DNA of 64,000 bases from JBFGFX01 sp965232455 (GTDB taxonomy: Bacteria; Pseudomonadota; Gammaproteobacteria; Steroidobacterales; Woeseiaceae): NCBI GenBank assembly GCA_965232455.1, contig OZ246981.1, forward strand, positions 1,736,001-1,800,000. Reading direction: 5' to 3'. Below the pieces are notes generated by a model. That model saw only the letters and a program-made list of their open reading frames with translations, did not search any database and was not told the DNA's origin. A program made the translations under genes and the position numbers. Positions 51,223-59,365 of the stretch are shown piece by piece; position 1 is the first letter of the stretch; each line of letters begins with the position of its first letter.

Positions 51223-51672
51223 CTACTTATAGCGTTTGTGGCGACACTTGCAAATACACGGCTCTTTTTTGCATCGGCTTGTCGCGGGCGCTTTGCGACG
51301 GCCTTCTATCATGGAAATGCCGACTGCAATGGCGACCAGGACGACCGCAAGCACCGCGTGCAACCACTTGTCAGCCTCGTTAACGTGAATAAGACCCAAG
51401 ATCAGGCTGCCGTTGGCCAAAAACCCAAGTACTGCCAACAAAATGCCGGCAACAGACAAGGACTGCAGCGTTCGGCGTGCAGCGTCATTGGAACGCGGTA
51501 CGCCGGCCAGGAAAATCGCACCCACGACGACGTGCAGTACGTTGTGCGCAACGTTCACCTCAAACACACCCTGATGGGAAATCAGTGGATTCGGAAAGAA
51601 CCCCACGATGCCGAGAACAACGAACGGCAGTCCGAATGCCAAGCAGGTGGTCCTGCTGGTGATGTATTTCAT
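51223..51672 (-). CDS. DUF4383-type membrane protein
   Basis: A 149-residue protein with four membrane helices (about 8-25, 42-60, 70-92, 100-122). The NPLISHQGVFEVNVAHNVLHVVVG segment, with two conserved histidines in a helix, and LADKWLHAVL-like EADKWLHAVL fit the DUF4383 family, whose role is unknown. The C-terminal tail is short and rich in basic residues and cysteines (RCKKEPCICKCRHKRYK), which is unusual. It is the last gene of a three-gene leftward unit facing the LysR regulator. Confidence 0.7.
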   Translation of the reverse strand: MKYITSRTTCLAFGLPFVVLGIVGFFPNPLISHQGVFEVNVAHNVLHVVVGAIFLAGVPRSNDAARRTLQSLSVAGILLAVLGFLANGSLILGLIHVNEADKWLHAVLAVVLVAIAVGISMIEGRRKAPATSRCKKEPCICKCRHKRYK

Positions 51673-51723
51673 AATTGCACTCCTGGGTGTTTAATCGTGG
51701 GCCGAAATGTCGTACGTCCCGCC

Positions 51724-52257
51724 CTACGCGGTCCCTTGCCGCGTTGGAGACGGTGAACCCGTCGGAAGCTCCCCCGGCCGTTCTGACCGCGATTCAAGCA
51801 ACGTGGCAAGGCACGCAACGTGTGCGACAATCATGAGCGGGCCGACGACCGCCGGGATAAACCACTGAGCCGCCAAGTGATCGGATACACCGATAAAGGG
51901 GGCAATCGAGAACGCGATGAGCAGGTCGCCGAGGCCAATGACGGTACATGCCCAAGTCAGGGGCAGCGCGAACCGTGAGTTCCGACTGAGCGCCGAGAAG
52001 GCGAGTACGGCCAGTACCGCGGTGAGGAAATCAACAATCGCGGTCGGCAGCGCAAACGACATTACCAGGCCCGGTGACAGCTGAGGGACCAGCAACCCAA
52101 GACCCAGCGCACGAAACATCTGCGGGGCAATCCAAAAACGCAGGCGGGCGTTGATGCCGAGCACCCGCGTTGCGGGCCAAGCCACGTACTTGGCAAGCAA
52201 TGCCCAGGCGATGAAAAACCAAACGAATTGCGTAAGAAATATCGGCAATGTTTGCAT
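51724..52257 (-). CDS. Hypothetical membrane protein (177 aa)
   Basis: A 177-residue protein with about five hydrophobic segments beginning at LPIFLTQFVWFFIAWALLA and including ALPTAIVDFLTAVLAVLAF. The C-terminal 25 residues are polar. I do not recognise a family. It starts one base after the stop of the NTF2-like gene and precedes the DUF4383 gene by 51 bases, so it should be co-transcribed and may function with them at the membrane. Confidence 0.7.
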   Translation of the reverse strand: MQTLPIFLTQFVWFFIAWALLAKYVAWPATRVLGINARLRFWIAPQMFRALGLGLLVPQLSPGLVMSFALPTAIVDFLTAVLAVLAFSALSRNSRFALPLTWACTVIGLGDLLIAFSIAPFIGVSDHLAAQWFIPAVVGPLMIVAHVACLATLLESRSERPGELPTGSPSPTRQGTA

Positions 52258-52258
52258 T

Positions 52259-52648
52259 TCATGCTCCTCCCTCGTTCGTGTGCACGTGGAATACTTTGTT
52301 GACGATTTTCCAAGTGCCGTCGACCTTCAAAACGGTGAACAAATCGGTAAAACGAAAGCCCGTCCAGTTCTCGAGCTCGAGCCGAACGCTGGCGACTGTT
52401 CCCCGGACATCGATACTCCCAATGCTGTATTCGAGACCGTCCGCCGGGCCGTTTTGGTCGTTCCATGCAAACAGCTTTTTTATGGATCCGGCGAATAGAT
52501 CGGTTCCGACGTAGCCAAATACCGTTGCGTCTTCGTGAAACGCCGGTTTCATGTCGTCGCCTTTGCCCGTGGTCGCTCCTCGCAGGTAATGCTGGAGGAC
52601 GCGTTCGATCGCATCGTAGTCCTCGATGTGGCTGGTAGCTTCACTCAC
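52259..52648 (-). CDS. NTF2-like (SnoaL/lumazine-binding type) protein
   Basis: A 129-residue protein with the cone-shaped NTF2-like fold pattern: an N-terminal helix pair (IEDYDAIERVLQHYLRGATTG), an acidic loop (FHEDATVFGYVG) and the long strands SIGSIDVRGTVASVRLELE and DGTWKIVNKVFHVH. Members bind small molecules or catalyse isomerisation or hydrolysis; no catalytic set is certain here. It is the first gene of the leftward operon divergent from the LysR gene, which probably controls it. Confidence 0.8.
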   Translation of the reverse strand: MSEATSHIEDYDAIERVLQHYLRGATTGKGDDMKPAFHEDATVFGYVGTDLFAGSIKKLFAWNDQNGPADGLEYSIGSIDVRGTVASVRLELENWTGFRFTDLFTVLKVDGTWKIVNKVFHVHTNEGGA

Positions 52649-52736
52649 GGTTGTCTCCTAAGAATTAACCCTAATAACCCATCGGGCGTTGCCTGTTCCC
52701 GACTCGATGACGCTATGTTAGGCTGTGCATGAAAAG

Positions 52737-52775
52737 GCGTAAATAGCCATTTTTGCACAATTAATGTGCGTAAAT
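52737..52775. promoter_or_regulatory. Candidate LysR operator in the divergent promoter region
   Basis: GCACA (52755-52759) and TGTGC (52765-52769) form an inverted repeat around ATTAA, of the T-N11-A kind bound by LysR proteins. A direct repeat GCGTAAAT occurs at 52737-52744 and 52768-52775, 31 bases (three helical turns) apart. Both lie between the LysR gene and the NTF2-like operon. Confidence 0.5.
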
Positions 52776-52839
52776 GGGCAGCTCATACCCAACTCCACTG
52801 CGGTCGGAATCAGGAGTTTGAAATCGACGGAATAACGAG

Positions 52840-53712
52840 ATGAACTGGGACGATTTGCGTTTCTTTCTGGCGCTTGCGCGCGAAGGATCCGTGAGTGGCG
52901 CAGGGCGTGTGCTTGGCGTCAAACACACGACGGTGGCACGACGCATCACGGTGTTGGAACAACGGCTCGATACCCGTTTGTTCGATCGCTCGCCCGACGG
53001 ATACGCGATGACGCAAGCAGCCGAGAATATTTTCAATCACGCCGTAGAGATTGAAGCACTCACACAGGCTGTCGATCGTGAAGCGTTCGGTTTGGACGCG
53101 CAACTTGCTGGGCCGATCACGCTCACCGCATCCAAGATCGTTTCCGAGCGTTTGATCATTCCGCATCTGAAAACACTCACTGCGGCGTTTCCAAACATCC
53201 ATCTTCGCCTGCTAGCCAGTACCGAGCTCGTTGATTTAGCCGCCCGCGAAGCGGACGTGGCGGTCCGCATGACGGCAAAACCCCCGGACTATCTGATTGG
53301 TCGTGACATAATGCCGCTGCAACACGGCGTCTATGGCACCGCGAAAACGCTGAGTAGTCTGAGCGATCCAGTGAACGTTATTCTGTTTGAAAGTGATGAT
53401 GAGTTTCCAGAATGGGTCACGGACAATTTTGGAAATGCCCGTGTGGTGATGCGCACCGACCGTGTGACGTCAATGGCGACGGCAACCCGAAACCATATCG
53501 GCTTGGCTCGAATACCCTGTTTCGTCGGAGATTCAGATAGCCGCCTGAGGCGACTCGACGTACGACTCAAGCCATCGGACTGGCGTGTGTGGATACTCAG
53601 CCACGTGGATCTACGTGCCACGGCTCGGGTGAGGGTGTGTCGCGATTTCTTACTCGAAACCATCGAGAAGCAGAGGCCGCTGATTCAAGGGGAGAATTCC
53701 CGGTACATTTAG
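52840..53712 (+). CDS. LysR-family transcriptional regulator
   Basis: A 290-residue regulator. The N-terminal winged helix-turn-helix (MNWDDLRFFLALAREGSVSG through GVKHTTVARRITVLEQRL) is followed by the periplasmic-binding-like effector domain from about residue 90. It lies divergent to the NTF2-like/membrane operon, with palindromic and direct repeats in between, the usual layout for LysR control. A RidA gene follows on the same strand after 28 bases and may be read with it. The effector is unknown. Confidence 0.92.
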   Translation: MNWDDLRFFLALAREGSVSGAGRVLGVKHTTVARRITVLEQRLDTRLFDRSPDGYAMTQAAENIFNHAVEIEALTQAVDREAFGLDAQLAGPITLTASKIVSERLIIPHLKTLTAAFPNIHLRLLASTELVDLAAREADVAVRMTAKPPDYLIGRDIMPLQHGVYGTAKTLSSLSDPVNVILFESDDEFPEWVTDNFGNARVVMRTDRVTSMATATRNHIGLARIPCFVGDSDSRLRRLDVRLKPSDWRVWILSHVDLRATARVRVCRDFLLETIEKQRPLIQGENSRYI

Positions 53713-53740
53713 GACACCATTCAAACGCAAGGAGCATGAC

Positions 53741-54148
53741 ATGACACAAGCCGTAACCCGCCTGAACCCGTCCTCTCTGCCTGACTCTACGGAGTTGGGC
53801 TACTCGCAAATTACAACCGTCGAACCGGGACGAATGGCCTATATTTCAGGCCAGGTCGCCTCTCGCCCGAATGGCGAGCCCGTTCCCGACGATCTGGTGG
53901 AGCAGACAAAAATCGTTGCGGCAAATGCGAAAGCCGCGCTCGACGCGCTCGGCGCCGCGCCCGAGGATATCGTGATTGCGCGCATTTTCATGACCGACCT
54001 GAACGCCGACACGCTCGAGCAGGCGTTCCCGGTCCTGCTGGAAATGTTCGACGGCGCACAACCCTGCATTACCGGTGTCGGCGTCGCCGCGTTGGCCGGA
54101 CCCAATCTCAAAATCGAAATGGAAATGACGGTCCGGCTCCCGGACTGA
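53741..54148 (+). CDS. RidA family enamine/imine deaminase
   Basis: A 135-residue RidA/YjgF/UK114-type protein that hydrolyses reactive enamines and imines from PLP enzymes. Family signs are the early AYISGQVASRPNGE, the ALDALGAAPEDIVIARIFM strand-helix and the late GVAALAGPNLKIEMEMTV. The conserved arginine of active RidA (before the strand IEIEAVA) is not obvious here; this may be a related non-canonical subgroup. AGGAG is well placed before the ATG. It follows the LysR gene and converges on the GNAT gene. Confidence 0.85.
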   Translation: MTQAVTRLNPSSLPDSTELGYSQITTVEPGRMAYISGQVASRPNGEPVPDDLVEQTKIVAANAKAALDALGAAPEDIVIARIFMTDLNADTLEQAFPVLLEMFDGAQPCITGVGVAALAGPNLKIEMEMTVRLPD

Positions 54149-54210
54149 GGCCGGATCGACTGCACGTTGCACGCCAGACCGAGCACTACAGGCGTCCCTC
54201 CGTGATGAAC

Positions 54211-54232
54211 GTCGGGCCGCGAACGGCCGACG
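54211..54232. terminator. Stable hairpin between the convergent RidA and GNAT genes
   Basis: GTCGGGCCG and CGGCCGAC enclose the tetraloop CGAA, with one bulged G, in the 92-base convergent gap. There is no T run, so termination is only inferred from the position. Confidence 0.35.
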
Positions 54233-54240
54233 ACGGATGC

Positions 54241-54861
54241 TCACACCATCGCCAGAAGCTCTATTCGGCCGCCATCGAACGCCGCGGCCTCCATCACGTA
54301 CTCCACGCCGGCGCCCGCCGGGTACTCCACCTCGCGCCGAAACTGCATGCCGAGCCGTTTCATAACCGAAATCGAAGCCGCATTGGGCACGTCGGCGCCG
54401 GCCCAGATCGCCGATACCCGCCCGGTTCCAAACGCATGATTCATTGCCGTGTGCGCCATGCGGGTCGCATACCCCTGGCCCCAAACGCCGGGATGCAAAA
54501 TAAAGGTCAGCTCCAATTCTCCTTTTGCATCATCGGACAGTCGCACCAAACCGAGGATCCGGCGCTCACGCGGACAGGTCAGCGACCACAACCCTTCTCC
54601 GGCACCGGCCGATTCGGCTGCTGCAGAAGCAATCCAGTCGGACGTGATGGACGGCGGGGGTTCAACGCCATCGGCAAGGTATTCATACACTTCTGGTACA
54701 CACAGCAACTGATGCACTTCCACCTGGTCTTCCGGGCCAACGTTTCGCAGATGTTTGTCGTCTCGGTTCACGGAATTCACTTTGTCTTTGGCTTCCAGCA
54801 ATTCCGGGTCGTTTACCGCCCGGCTATTGTAAGGAAAAGCGGTATCTATCGTTGCTGTCAA
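54241..54861 (-). CDS. GNAT family N-acetyltransferase (RimJ-like)
   Basis: An acetyl-CoA-dependent N-acetyltransferase of up to 206 residues. The core motif A is LTFILHPGVWGQGYATRMAH, and NAASISVMKRLGMQF is the motif B helix typical of the RimJ/RimL subgroup. The longest start is TTG 54861; GTG codons at 54780 and 54771 are alternatives and would remove 27-30 residues. The substrate (protein N terminus, antibiotic or metabolite) cannot be told. It is isolated by a convergent RidA gene on one side and a 150-base gap on the other. Confidence 0.85.
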   Translation of the reverse strand: MTATIDTAFPYNSRAVNDPELLEAKDKVNSVNRDDKHLRNVGPEDQVEVHQLLCVPEVYEYLADGVEPPPSITSDWIASAAAESAGAGEGLWSLTCPRERRILGLVRLSDDAKGELELTFILHPGVWGQGYATRMAHTAMNHAFGTGRVSAIWAGADVPNAASISVMKRLGMQFRREVEYPAGAGVEYVMEAAAFDGGRIELLAMV

Positions 54862-55007
54862 ACTAGCAAACTGACAGCTCTCCTCAAATCAATGCACTCG
54901 CAACAGCGTCGACGCCAAGTTCGGGAAACGAAGATACTTCCGTCACGAACGGAGGGGTACGTTTTGAGCGGTCGCTTCTGCGATGGATTGGCGAAATACG
55001 CCCGCGC

Positions 55008-55406
55008 TTAACGGACTTCTCGAAACAATGCCGAGTAGAGCAAGGCTGCGAACAAACTCAACGTGGCCCCCAACAGTAGCGGCCAAACGCCGGCGAACAC
55101 GGCGTCGAAAGACAGCTGTGTGGAGGAAACGAGGAATACGAGGACAAACGTAAACACAAGCGTGTTGAGCACAAACAGGCCGGGCCTTTCAGAGCTGCGT
55201 GTCACGGGCTTGTCTCGATACTCCACGAAAAACCGCATAAACATCAGCGTGGCGAATGCAATCGACCAGGCAAGCTCCTGCCAGACAATGCCATACCTCT
55301 GTTCGATAAAGTAGAACATGCCCAGAAGCAGCGCGGCAACGACGACGGCCCCTACGATCAGGCTGCCGCGGCCTACCGGAATTTCGCTTGCAGCGGTTTC
55401 TTGCAT
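55008..55406 (-). CDS. Hypothetical small membrane protein (132 aa)
   Basis: A protein with four hydrophobic segments (about 15-34, 42-60, 75-95, 103-125) and a short basic end. ATG 55406 is chosen because MQETAASEIPVGRG leads straight into the first helix; the longer frame adds 48 unremarkable residues. I recognise no family. It is transcribed leftward after the terminator of the cysteine-rich secreted protein, so it is a separate unit. Confidence 0.6.
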   Translation of the reverse strand: MQETAASEIPVGRGSLIVGAVVVAALLLGMFYFIEQRYGIVWQELAWSIAFATLMFMRFFVEYRDKPVTRSSERPGLFVLNTLVFTFVLVFLVSSTQLSFDAVFAGVWPLLLGATLSLFAALLYSALFREVR

Positions 55407-55604
55407 TGCTGGCGGCCTCCTGCCAGGTGTTTTCCGACGCGTCGACAATAGAAAAACGGCGTTCGTGAAACCGGCCTTTTTGAGACGAAAGTCGATTATA
55501 GCGCAGTCCCGACCGAGATAGCGGACGGCAACGCCGCGCTCGACACCCACTCTGCGCGGGCTATCCCGGTGGATTCATACCAGCGTAAGCGGGCGGCCCG
55601 CGTC

Positions 55605-55635
55605 AAAAAGGGATGCCGAAAAGCACCGGCATCCC
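55605..55635 (-). terminator. Rho-independent terminator of the cysteine-rich secreted protein gene
   Basis: Read leftward, GGGATGCCG and CGGCATCCC (55635-55627 and 55618-55610) form a perfect 9-bp stem with an 8-base loop, followed directly by TTTTT (55609-55605). It is 36 bases beyond the stop codon of the 55671-56198 gene. Confidence 0.85.
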
Positions 55636-55670
55636 CTGCATTGACCTCCGAAAGGCAGCAGCTCTGGCAA

Positions 55671-56198
55671 CTAATTATTACAGTCGTCAATTAACTGATC
55701 GGCTTGCGCGTCACACCAAGCCTCGGCCTGATTGTCGAGTTCGTTGCAACCGGCCCATATTGCCGCTCCTGCGCCCCCATAGGCCGTCGTGCGAAACTCT
55801 TTCGGTACAAACCGCAAAATGCCGGCTCGCGCCAGGAAACCGACGCTGATAACACAACCGTAGTGTGCAATGTCGTAGGTAGCATGGCACTGCGCCCGGA
55901 GGTCATTCGCATGGTCGGTGCACGACGCAACGTCTTTCAGATCGTCTGCGGTCTCATCCAGGCGTTCTGCGATGTCATCGTCCTCGTCGCCAAGAAACAG
56001 ATCCTCGTCTGCCCAGTCGGCATCGTCCAAATCGTCGAACCAGTCATCGAAGTCGTCTCTGCTGTCTTCCCTCTCTGCCCAGACTTCGATCTCTTCGATG
56101 CAATCGTCGTCGTATTCTCCTTCGTCACCACATGCCAGAGACGTCAATGGAAATGAAAACACTGTTGCACCAACGCACATAACTTTCCATACTTCCAT
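55671..56198 (-). CDS. Secreted acidic, cysteine-rich protein of unknown function
   Basis: A protein of up to 175 residues (169 from the in-frame ATG at 56180, which has GGAA upstream). A Sec signal (VGATVFSFPLTSLA) ends at Ala-Cys. A very acidic, Trp/Phe-dotted central region follows (DDFDDWFDDLDDADWADEDL, about 49-68), then a C-terminal part with about seven further cysteines spaced as CTDH, QCHA, YGCV, AGCN, WCDA and DCNN. It holds a hydrophobic Gly/Ala-rich stretch (GGAGAAIWAGC). Even numbers of cysteines suggest disulfides after export. I find no family. The gene ends in a strong terminator, so it is very likely real, and it follows the ankyrin-like gene by 80 bases. Confidence 0.75.
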   Translation of the reverse strand: MEVWKVMCVGATVFSFPLTSLACGDEGEYDDDCIEEIEVWAEREDSRDDFDDWFDDLDDADWADEDLFLGDEDDDIAERLDETADDLKDVASCTDHANDLRAQCHATYDIAHYGCVISVGFLARAGILRFVPKEFRTTAYGGAGAAIWAGCNELDNQAEAWCDAQADQLIDDCNN

Positions 56199-56278
56199 TT
56201 TCCTTTTCCCCTTAAGTAGTTGAAACTACACATCGAAGCGGCGGTTACGATACGCACGCGCTGCCGCTTTGTAAGGCG

Positions 56279-57178
56279 CTACAGCAAGCTTGAAAATTCC
56301 TCCTTCCGGGAGCCGTTCGGCATATTCTCGATGAGGCTCCTGTGGCGTTCTTCGAGCACAGCGCCGCGTTCGAGCAATATCTCGACAATCGCAAGCTGCT
56401 GCTCGGCGTTTTCTTCCGTCACTCTCTTCAACGCATAGTCGAGCGGTGTCTGCCCCACGCCTTGAGGGCTGAACTCGACGCCCGCGTCGATCAACTGGCG
56501 CAACGTAGAAGAAATTTCGCCGGAGTCGTATTCCGCCGGCGCAGATGCCACTTGCACAATGAACTGACCGAGCGCGTTCTTCCCCGAAAAAGGATTCTGA
56601 TACGTCAGATCGATAGGAACGCCGCTATCGCGCATCGACAGGATTTCATCAATCGGCAGCTTCCCAACGAGATTGAGAATTGCGCCGGGCGGAATCTCCA
56701 CGCCACTGCGAGAAAGATTCGTAATTTCATCTGCGCTGATCTGGCCGCTCCGCAGGCCATGCCGCATGAGTAAATCGCCGTTGGCTCCGCCCCGATCGTT
56801 TATTGCGGCCTTCATCTCTTCCCAGTCTTCCATTTCGGAAAGAGCAAGGATGAAATCGGCCTCTTCAGCCCCGGCGGTCGTAAGCAACTCACCGTACAAC
56901 GCCTCTTTCGCCCAGCTGAAAGACTCGGGATCGGCCAGATCCGTTTCGATGCGGGCCAGTGACGATTCCTCTTCGTCGCCTGACGCTTTTCTCGCCGCAT
57001 CCGCAGGTTGCTCATTCTTATCCTGAGCACGAACGTTCGCAGTTGAATCGCCGGGCGTTTCCCGGACAGACAGCTGCTGCCGGGACCTCTCCTCCGACGC
57101 ATTGTCGCTACGCAGCATCAAGAGACTCGCACCAACGGCGATACCGGCTAGAAATAGAAACAAGACAAACGATTTCAT
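56279..57178 (-). CDS. Membrane-anchored or exported ankyrin-like protein
   Basis: A 299-residue protein. An N-terminal hydrophobic segment (KSFVLFLFLAGIAVGASLL) acts as signal or anchor. A charged linker (about 25-70) is followed by helical repeats of ankyrin type: LPIDEILSMRDSGVPIDLT, TLRQLIDAGVEFSPQGVGQ and AIVEILLERGAVLEERH, each with the hallmark leucine-rich helix and turn glycine. Repeats of this type bind proteins, and periplasmic ankyrin proteins in other bacteria often protect the cell from an associated exported enzyme. ATG 57178 is chosen for the signal; the frame starts 11 codons earlier. It precedes the cysteine-rich secreted protein on the same strand. Confidence 0.75.
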   Translation of the reverse strand: MKSFVLFLFLAGIAVGASLLMLRSDNASEERSRQQLSVRETPGDSTANVRAQDKNEQPADAARKASGDEEESSLARIETDLADPESFSWAKEALYGELLTTAGAEEADFILALSEMEDWEEMKAAINDRGGANGDLLMRHGLRSGQISADEITNLSRSGVEIPPGAILNLVGKLPIDEILSMRDSGVPIDLTYQNPFSGKNALGQFIVQVASAPAEYDSGEISSTLRQLIDAGVEFSPQGVGQTPLDYALKRVTEENAEQQLAIVEILLERGAVLEERHRSLIENMPNGSRKEEFSSLL

Positions 57179-57301
57179 TCTGATCTTTTTTACAACCGCT
57201 CCTAAGAACACGGCATCTTCTGATTAGTTGATGGATCGTTTTGGTACGAGCTTCGCGCAGTGGTATTACATATCAGCAAACGGTCATTCGCTCCGCGTCT
57301 G

Positions 57302-57679
57302 TTAGCGAGTTTTCGGCGTTTGTTTGCCCGACACTGCGAGTGAGCGTTGGATTTGCTTTCGATACTGGCGCGGCGTAACCCCTTCCCATTTCTTGAACGC
57401 CCGCCCAAACGAACTCACGCTGCCAAATCCAGCGGAAAAACCAACGTGCGTGATGTCGCTGTCGCTTAACGATAACAGTCGCTTCGCCCTTTCAACCCGC
57501 AAGAGCGCAAGCCAGTCCTGGAAACGCATGCCCGTTTGCTGGTGGAACATTCTAGAGAAATGAACTTTGCTGACTCCGGCTACCTGAGCCACGTCATCCA
57601 GGCGTATCGGACCGCTTATGCGAGACTCGACGTAGGACTTTATACGGCGTAAGTGCCGGTTGTAGGCAAAAGAGTCCAT
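57302..57679 (-). CDS. AraC-type regulator consisting only of the DNA-binding domain
   Basis: A protein of 125 residues (134 if started at ATG 57706) made of the two helix-turn-helix motifs of the AraC family, with VAQVAGVSKVHFSRMFHQQTG and ITHVGFSAGFGSVSSFGRAF, and no sensor domain. In this it resembles SoxS and MarA, which respond through their own synthesis level. GGGAG and AATAGG lie upstream of ATG 57679. It is transcribed toward the ankyrin-like gene, 123 bases from it. Confidence 0.82.
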   Translation of the reverse strand: MDSFAYNRHLRRIKSYVESRISGPIRLDDVAQVAGVSKVHFSRMFHQQTGMRFQDWLALLRVERAKRLLSLSDSDITHVGFSAGFGSVSSFGRAFKKWEGVTPRQYRKQIQRSLAVSGKQTPKTR

Positions 57680-58192
57680 CCTATTCCCGCTCCCAATTAC
57701 AAACATACCCAAACGGGCCAGCCTTAATCGTTGGCGGCTTCACCACCCGCTACCCGACGGATGCCCGGCGGTTTCGCCGTTTGATGAAATCACCATTCCA
57801 GATCTATTTTCGAGAGTCTTTTTCCCGTCCAATTTCAACCTAAGCGATAGGAATTCCCCCGGTCAATAGCGGGACTTTGAACGCAAAACTGGCCCAACAG
57901 GCGTGGTCTGCGCTGCCGCCACGATGGTGTAGATTTGTGCAAACGTTACGCCCAGCTAAGTCGCTGAAAACTGGACGATGATATAAATTGGAGAAAACGT
58001 GGATTTGAGATCGAGTCGGAGGAGCTTATGGTGGGGGGTTGGCGTCCGATTCCTGCGCGCGCTCCGCCTGCCGCTTTCTTTCGGCGACATTGGGAGCCAT
58101 CAGTCATTTACGGCACCAGCGCCGTATCATGAAGTGCGCAAAACGAGCCTCCTCCCGGAATTGGCTCGGGTTCGTCGAAAGCCATGGAGCTC
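57680..58192. other. Long AT-richer intergenic region, no gene seen
   Basis: In 513 bases, frames on both strands are short or interrupted. A rightward frame from 57999 runs into the antisense of the rhodanese gene and has no homology-like features, so it is rejected. The region is clearly more AT-rich than the flanking genes (57780-57870), which fits a promoter zone for the AraC gene or a decayed insert. Confidence 0.5.
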
Positions 58193-59173
58193 CTATTCGT
58201 CGATAGGCTCCGAATCGGGCGCGGTCTCAAGTGGATTGGCGGGATCGGCGGCCCACTCCTGTAACGAAGCGGTATAAACGGCAACGTCGGTGAAGCCGAG
58301 CCGCGTCATGACGAAGGCGTTGGACGAGGCCGCAATACCGCCACCGCAGTAGGTGATGGCGCGGCCGTCGCGGTCGCCGTCGAACAACGTCGCGAGTTCG
58401 TCGTTCGGCCGATAGCGGCCCGTGTCGTCGACAAGTGCGAGAGCCGGAACGTTCGAGGCGCTGGGGATATGGCCCGGCCGGGCGTACAGCGACATTTCGC
58501 CACGGTAGTGAGCTTCGGGCAATGCATCGATCAACTCGACGGAATCGTCTTCGATCGAGTTCAGCACCTCGTCCCGGTCGGCGATCAATTCAGGGCGCAG
58601 ATCGAGACTGAGTTGCCCCTCGGGCCGGTTGCCGGGCTCGGTCGACAGCGGCAGGCCGGCCGCGGTCCAGGCATCGAGCCCGCCGTCGAGCAAGGCCGCG
58701 CGATCGAAGCCGATCCAGCGCAACATCCACCAGACCCGGGCGGCCCATGCCGAGTTGTAGGAGTCATAGAGCACAACCCGGGAATCGTCGCTGATGCCGA
58801 GTTCGCTCATGACCGCAACGAACCGTTCCGGTGACGGCACGGCGAACTGGAGCGGACTGTCGCCGTCGGACAGGTCACCCATCAGGTCGGCAAACCCCGC
58901 CGTCGGAATGTGGCCGTTTTCGTAGTTGGCCCTGCCGCTGACGGATCGCAGACCGCCGTTTTCGTCGCGCTCCACGAGAACGGTGCAGTCGAGCACGATC
59001 AGATTCGGGTCATCGAGGTTCTGGCTGAGCCATTCCGCGGTGACCAGCGAATCCATTGTCGCATCGGCGTTACCGCCGACGTCAGGCTGCTCACCCGAAT
59101 CCGCACAGGACGTGACGATCGACAATGCCGCGATCAGAAAAATAGATTTTATCGAACGTTGGTGAATCGACAT
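58193..59173 (-). CDS. Double-rhodanese sulfurtransferase lipoprotein
   Basis: A 326-residue protein with two rhodanese domains. A lipoprotein signal (IFLIAALSIVTSC) supports ATG 59173, which has GGGAGG upstream. The first domain (about 40-165) ends near ALLDGGLDAWTAAGLPLS and lacks a catalytic Cys at the expected place. The second (about 175-310) has the active-site loop ITYCGGGIAASSNAF with the catalytic Cys. This is the layout of thiosulfate or 3-mercaptopyruvate sulfurtransferases, but anchored in an envelope membrane. The physiological donor is unknown. Its start lies 192 bases downstream of the lhr stop codon on the same strand. Confidence 0.88.
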   Translation of the reverse strand: MSIHQRSIKSIFLIAALSIVTSCADSGEQPDVGGNADATMDSLVTAEWLSQNLDDPNLIVLDCTVLVERDENGGLRSVSGRANYENGHIPTAGFADLMGDLSDGDSPLQFAVPSPERFVAVMSELGISDDSRVVLYDSYNSAWAARVWWMLRWIGFDRAALLDGGLDAWTAAGLPLSTEPGNRPEGQLSLDLRPELIADRDEVLNSIEDDSVELIDALPEAHYRGEMSLYARPGHIPSASNVPALALVDDTGRYRPNDELATLFDGDRDGRAITYCGGGIAASSNAFVMTRLGFTDVAVYTASLQEWAADPANPLETAPDSEPIDE

Positions 59174-59227
59174 TTGCGCCTCCCGGCTCGTCAACTGAAA
59201 CGTACCCAATTTATCTGAGGGTAGTGT

Positions 59228-59269
59228 ACCCGCTTATCGCCGGCATCGGCGGCAGCTCGGGTGTTTTTT
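59228..59269 (+). terminator. Terminator-like hairpin with no obvious gene to serve
   Basis: ACCCG (59228-59232) pairs with CGGGT (59258-59262), with an inner GCCG/CGGC, and T's at 59264-59269. It reads rightward, while both flanking genes are leftward, so it may be chance or may stop antisense transcription. Confidence 0.25.
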
Positions 59270-59365
59270 CATCCGGCTCGGCGAAAAGCGCCGTGCGCAC
59301 CCCGCCCAAAGGGAACGAAATACGCCCGGAACCCGAGCGCTGCCGAAACCGCCGAAGGCTGACGC

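Noticed and set aside
57999..58277. A 92-codon rightward frame before the rhodanese gene
   Set aside because: Low-information composition, and its last part is antisense to the rhodanese gene.
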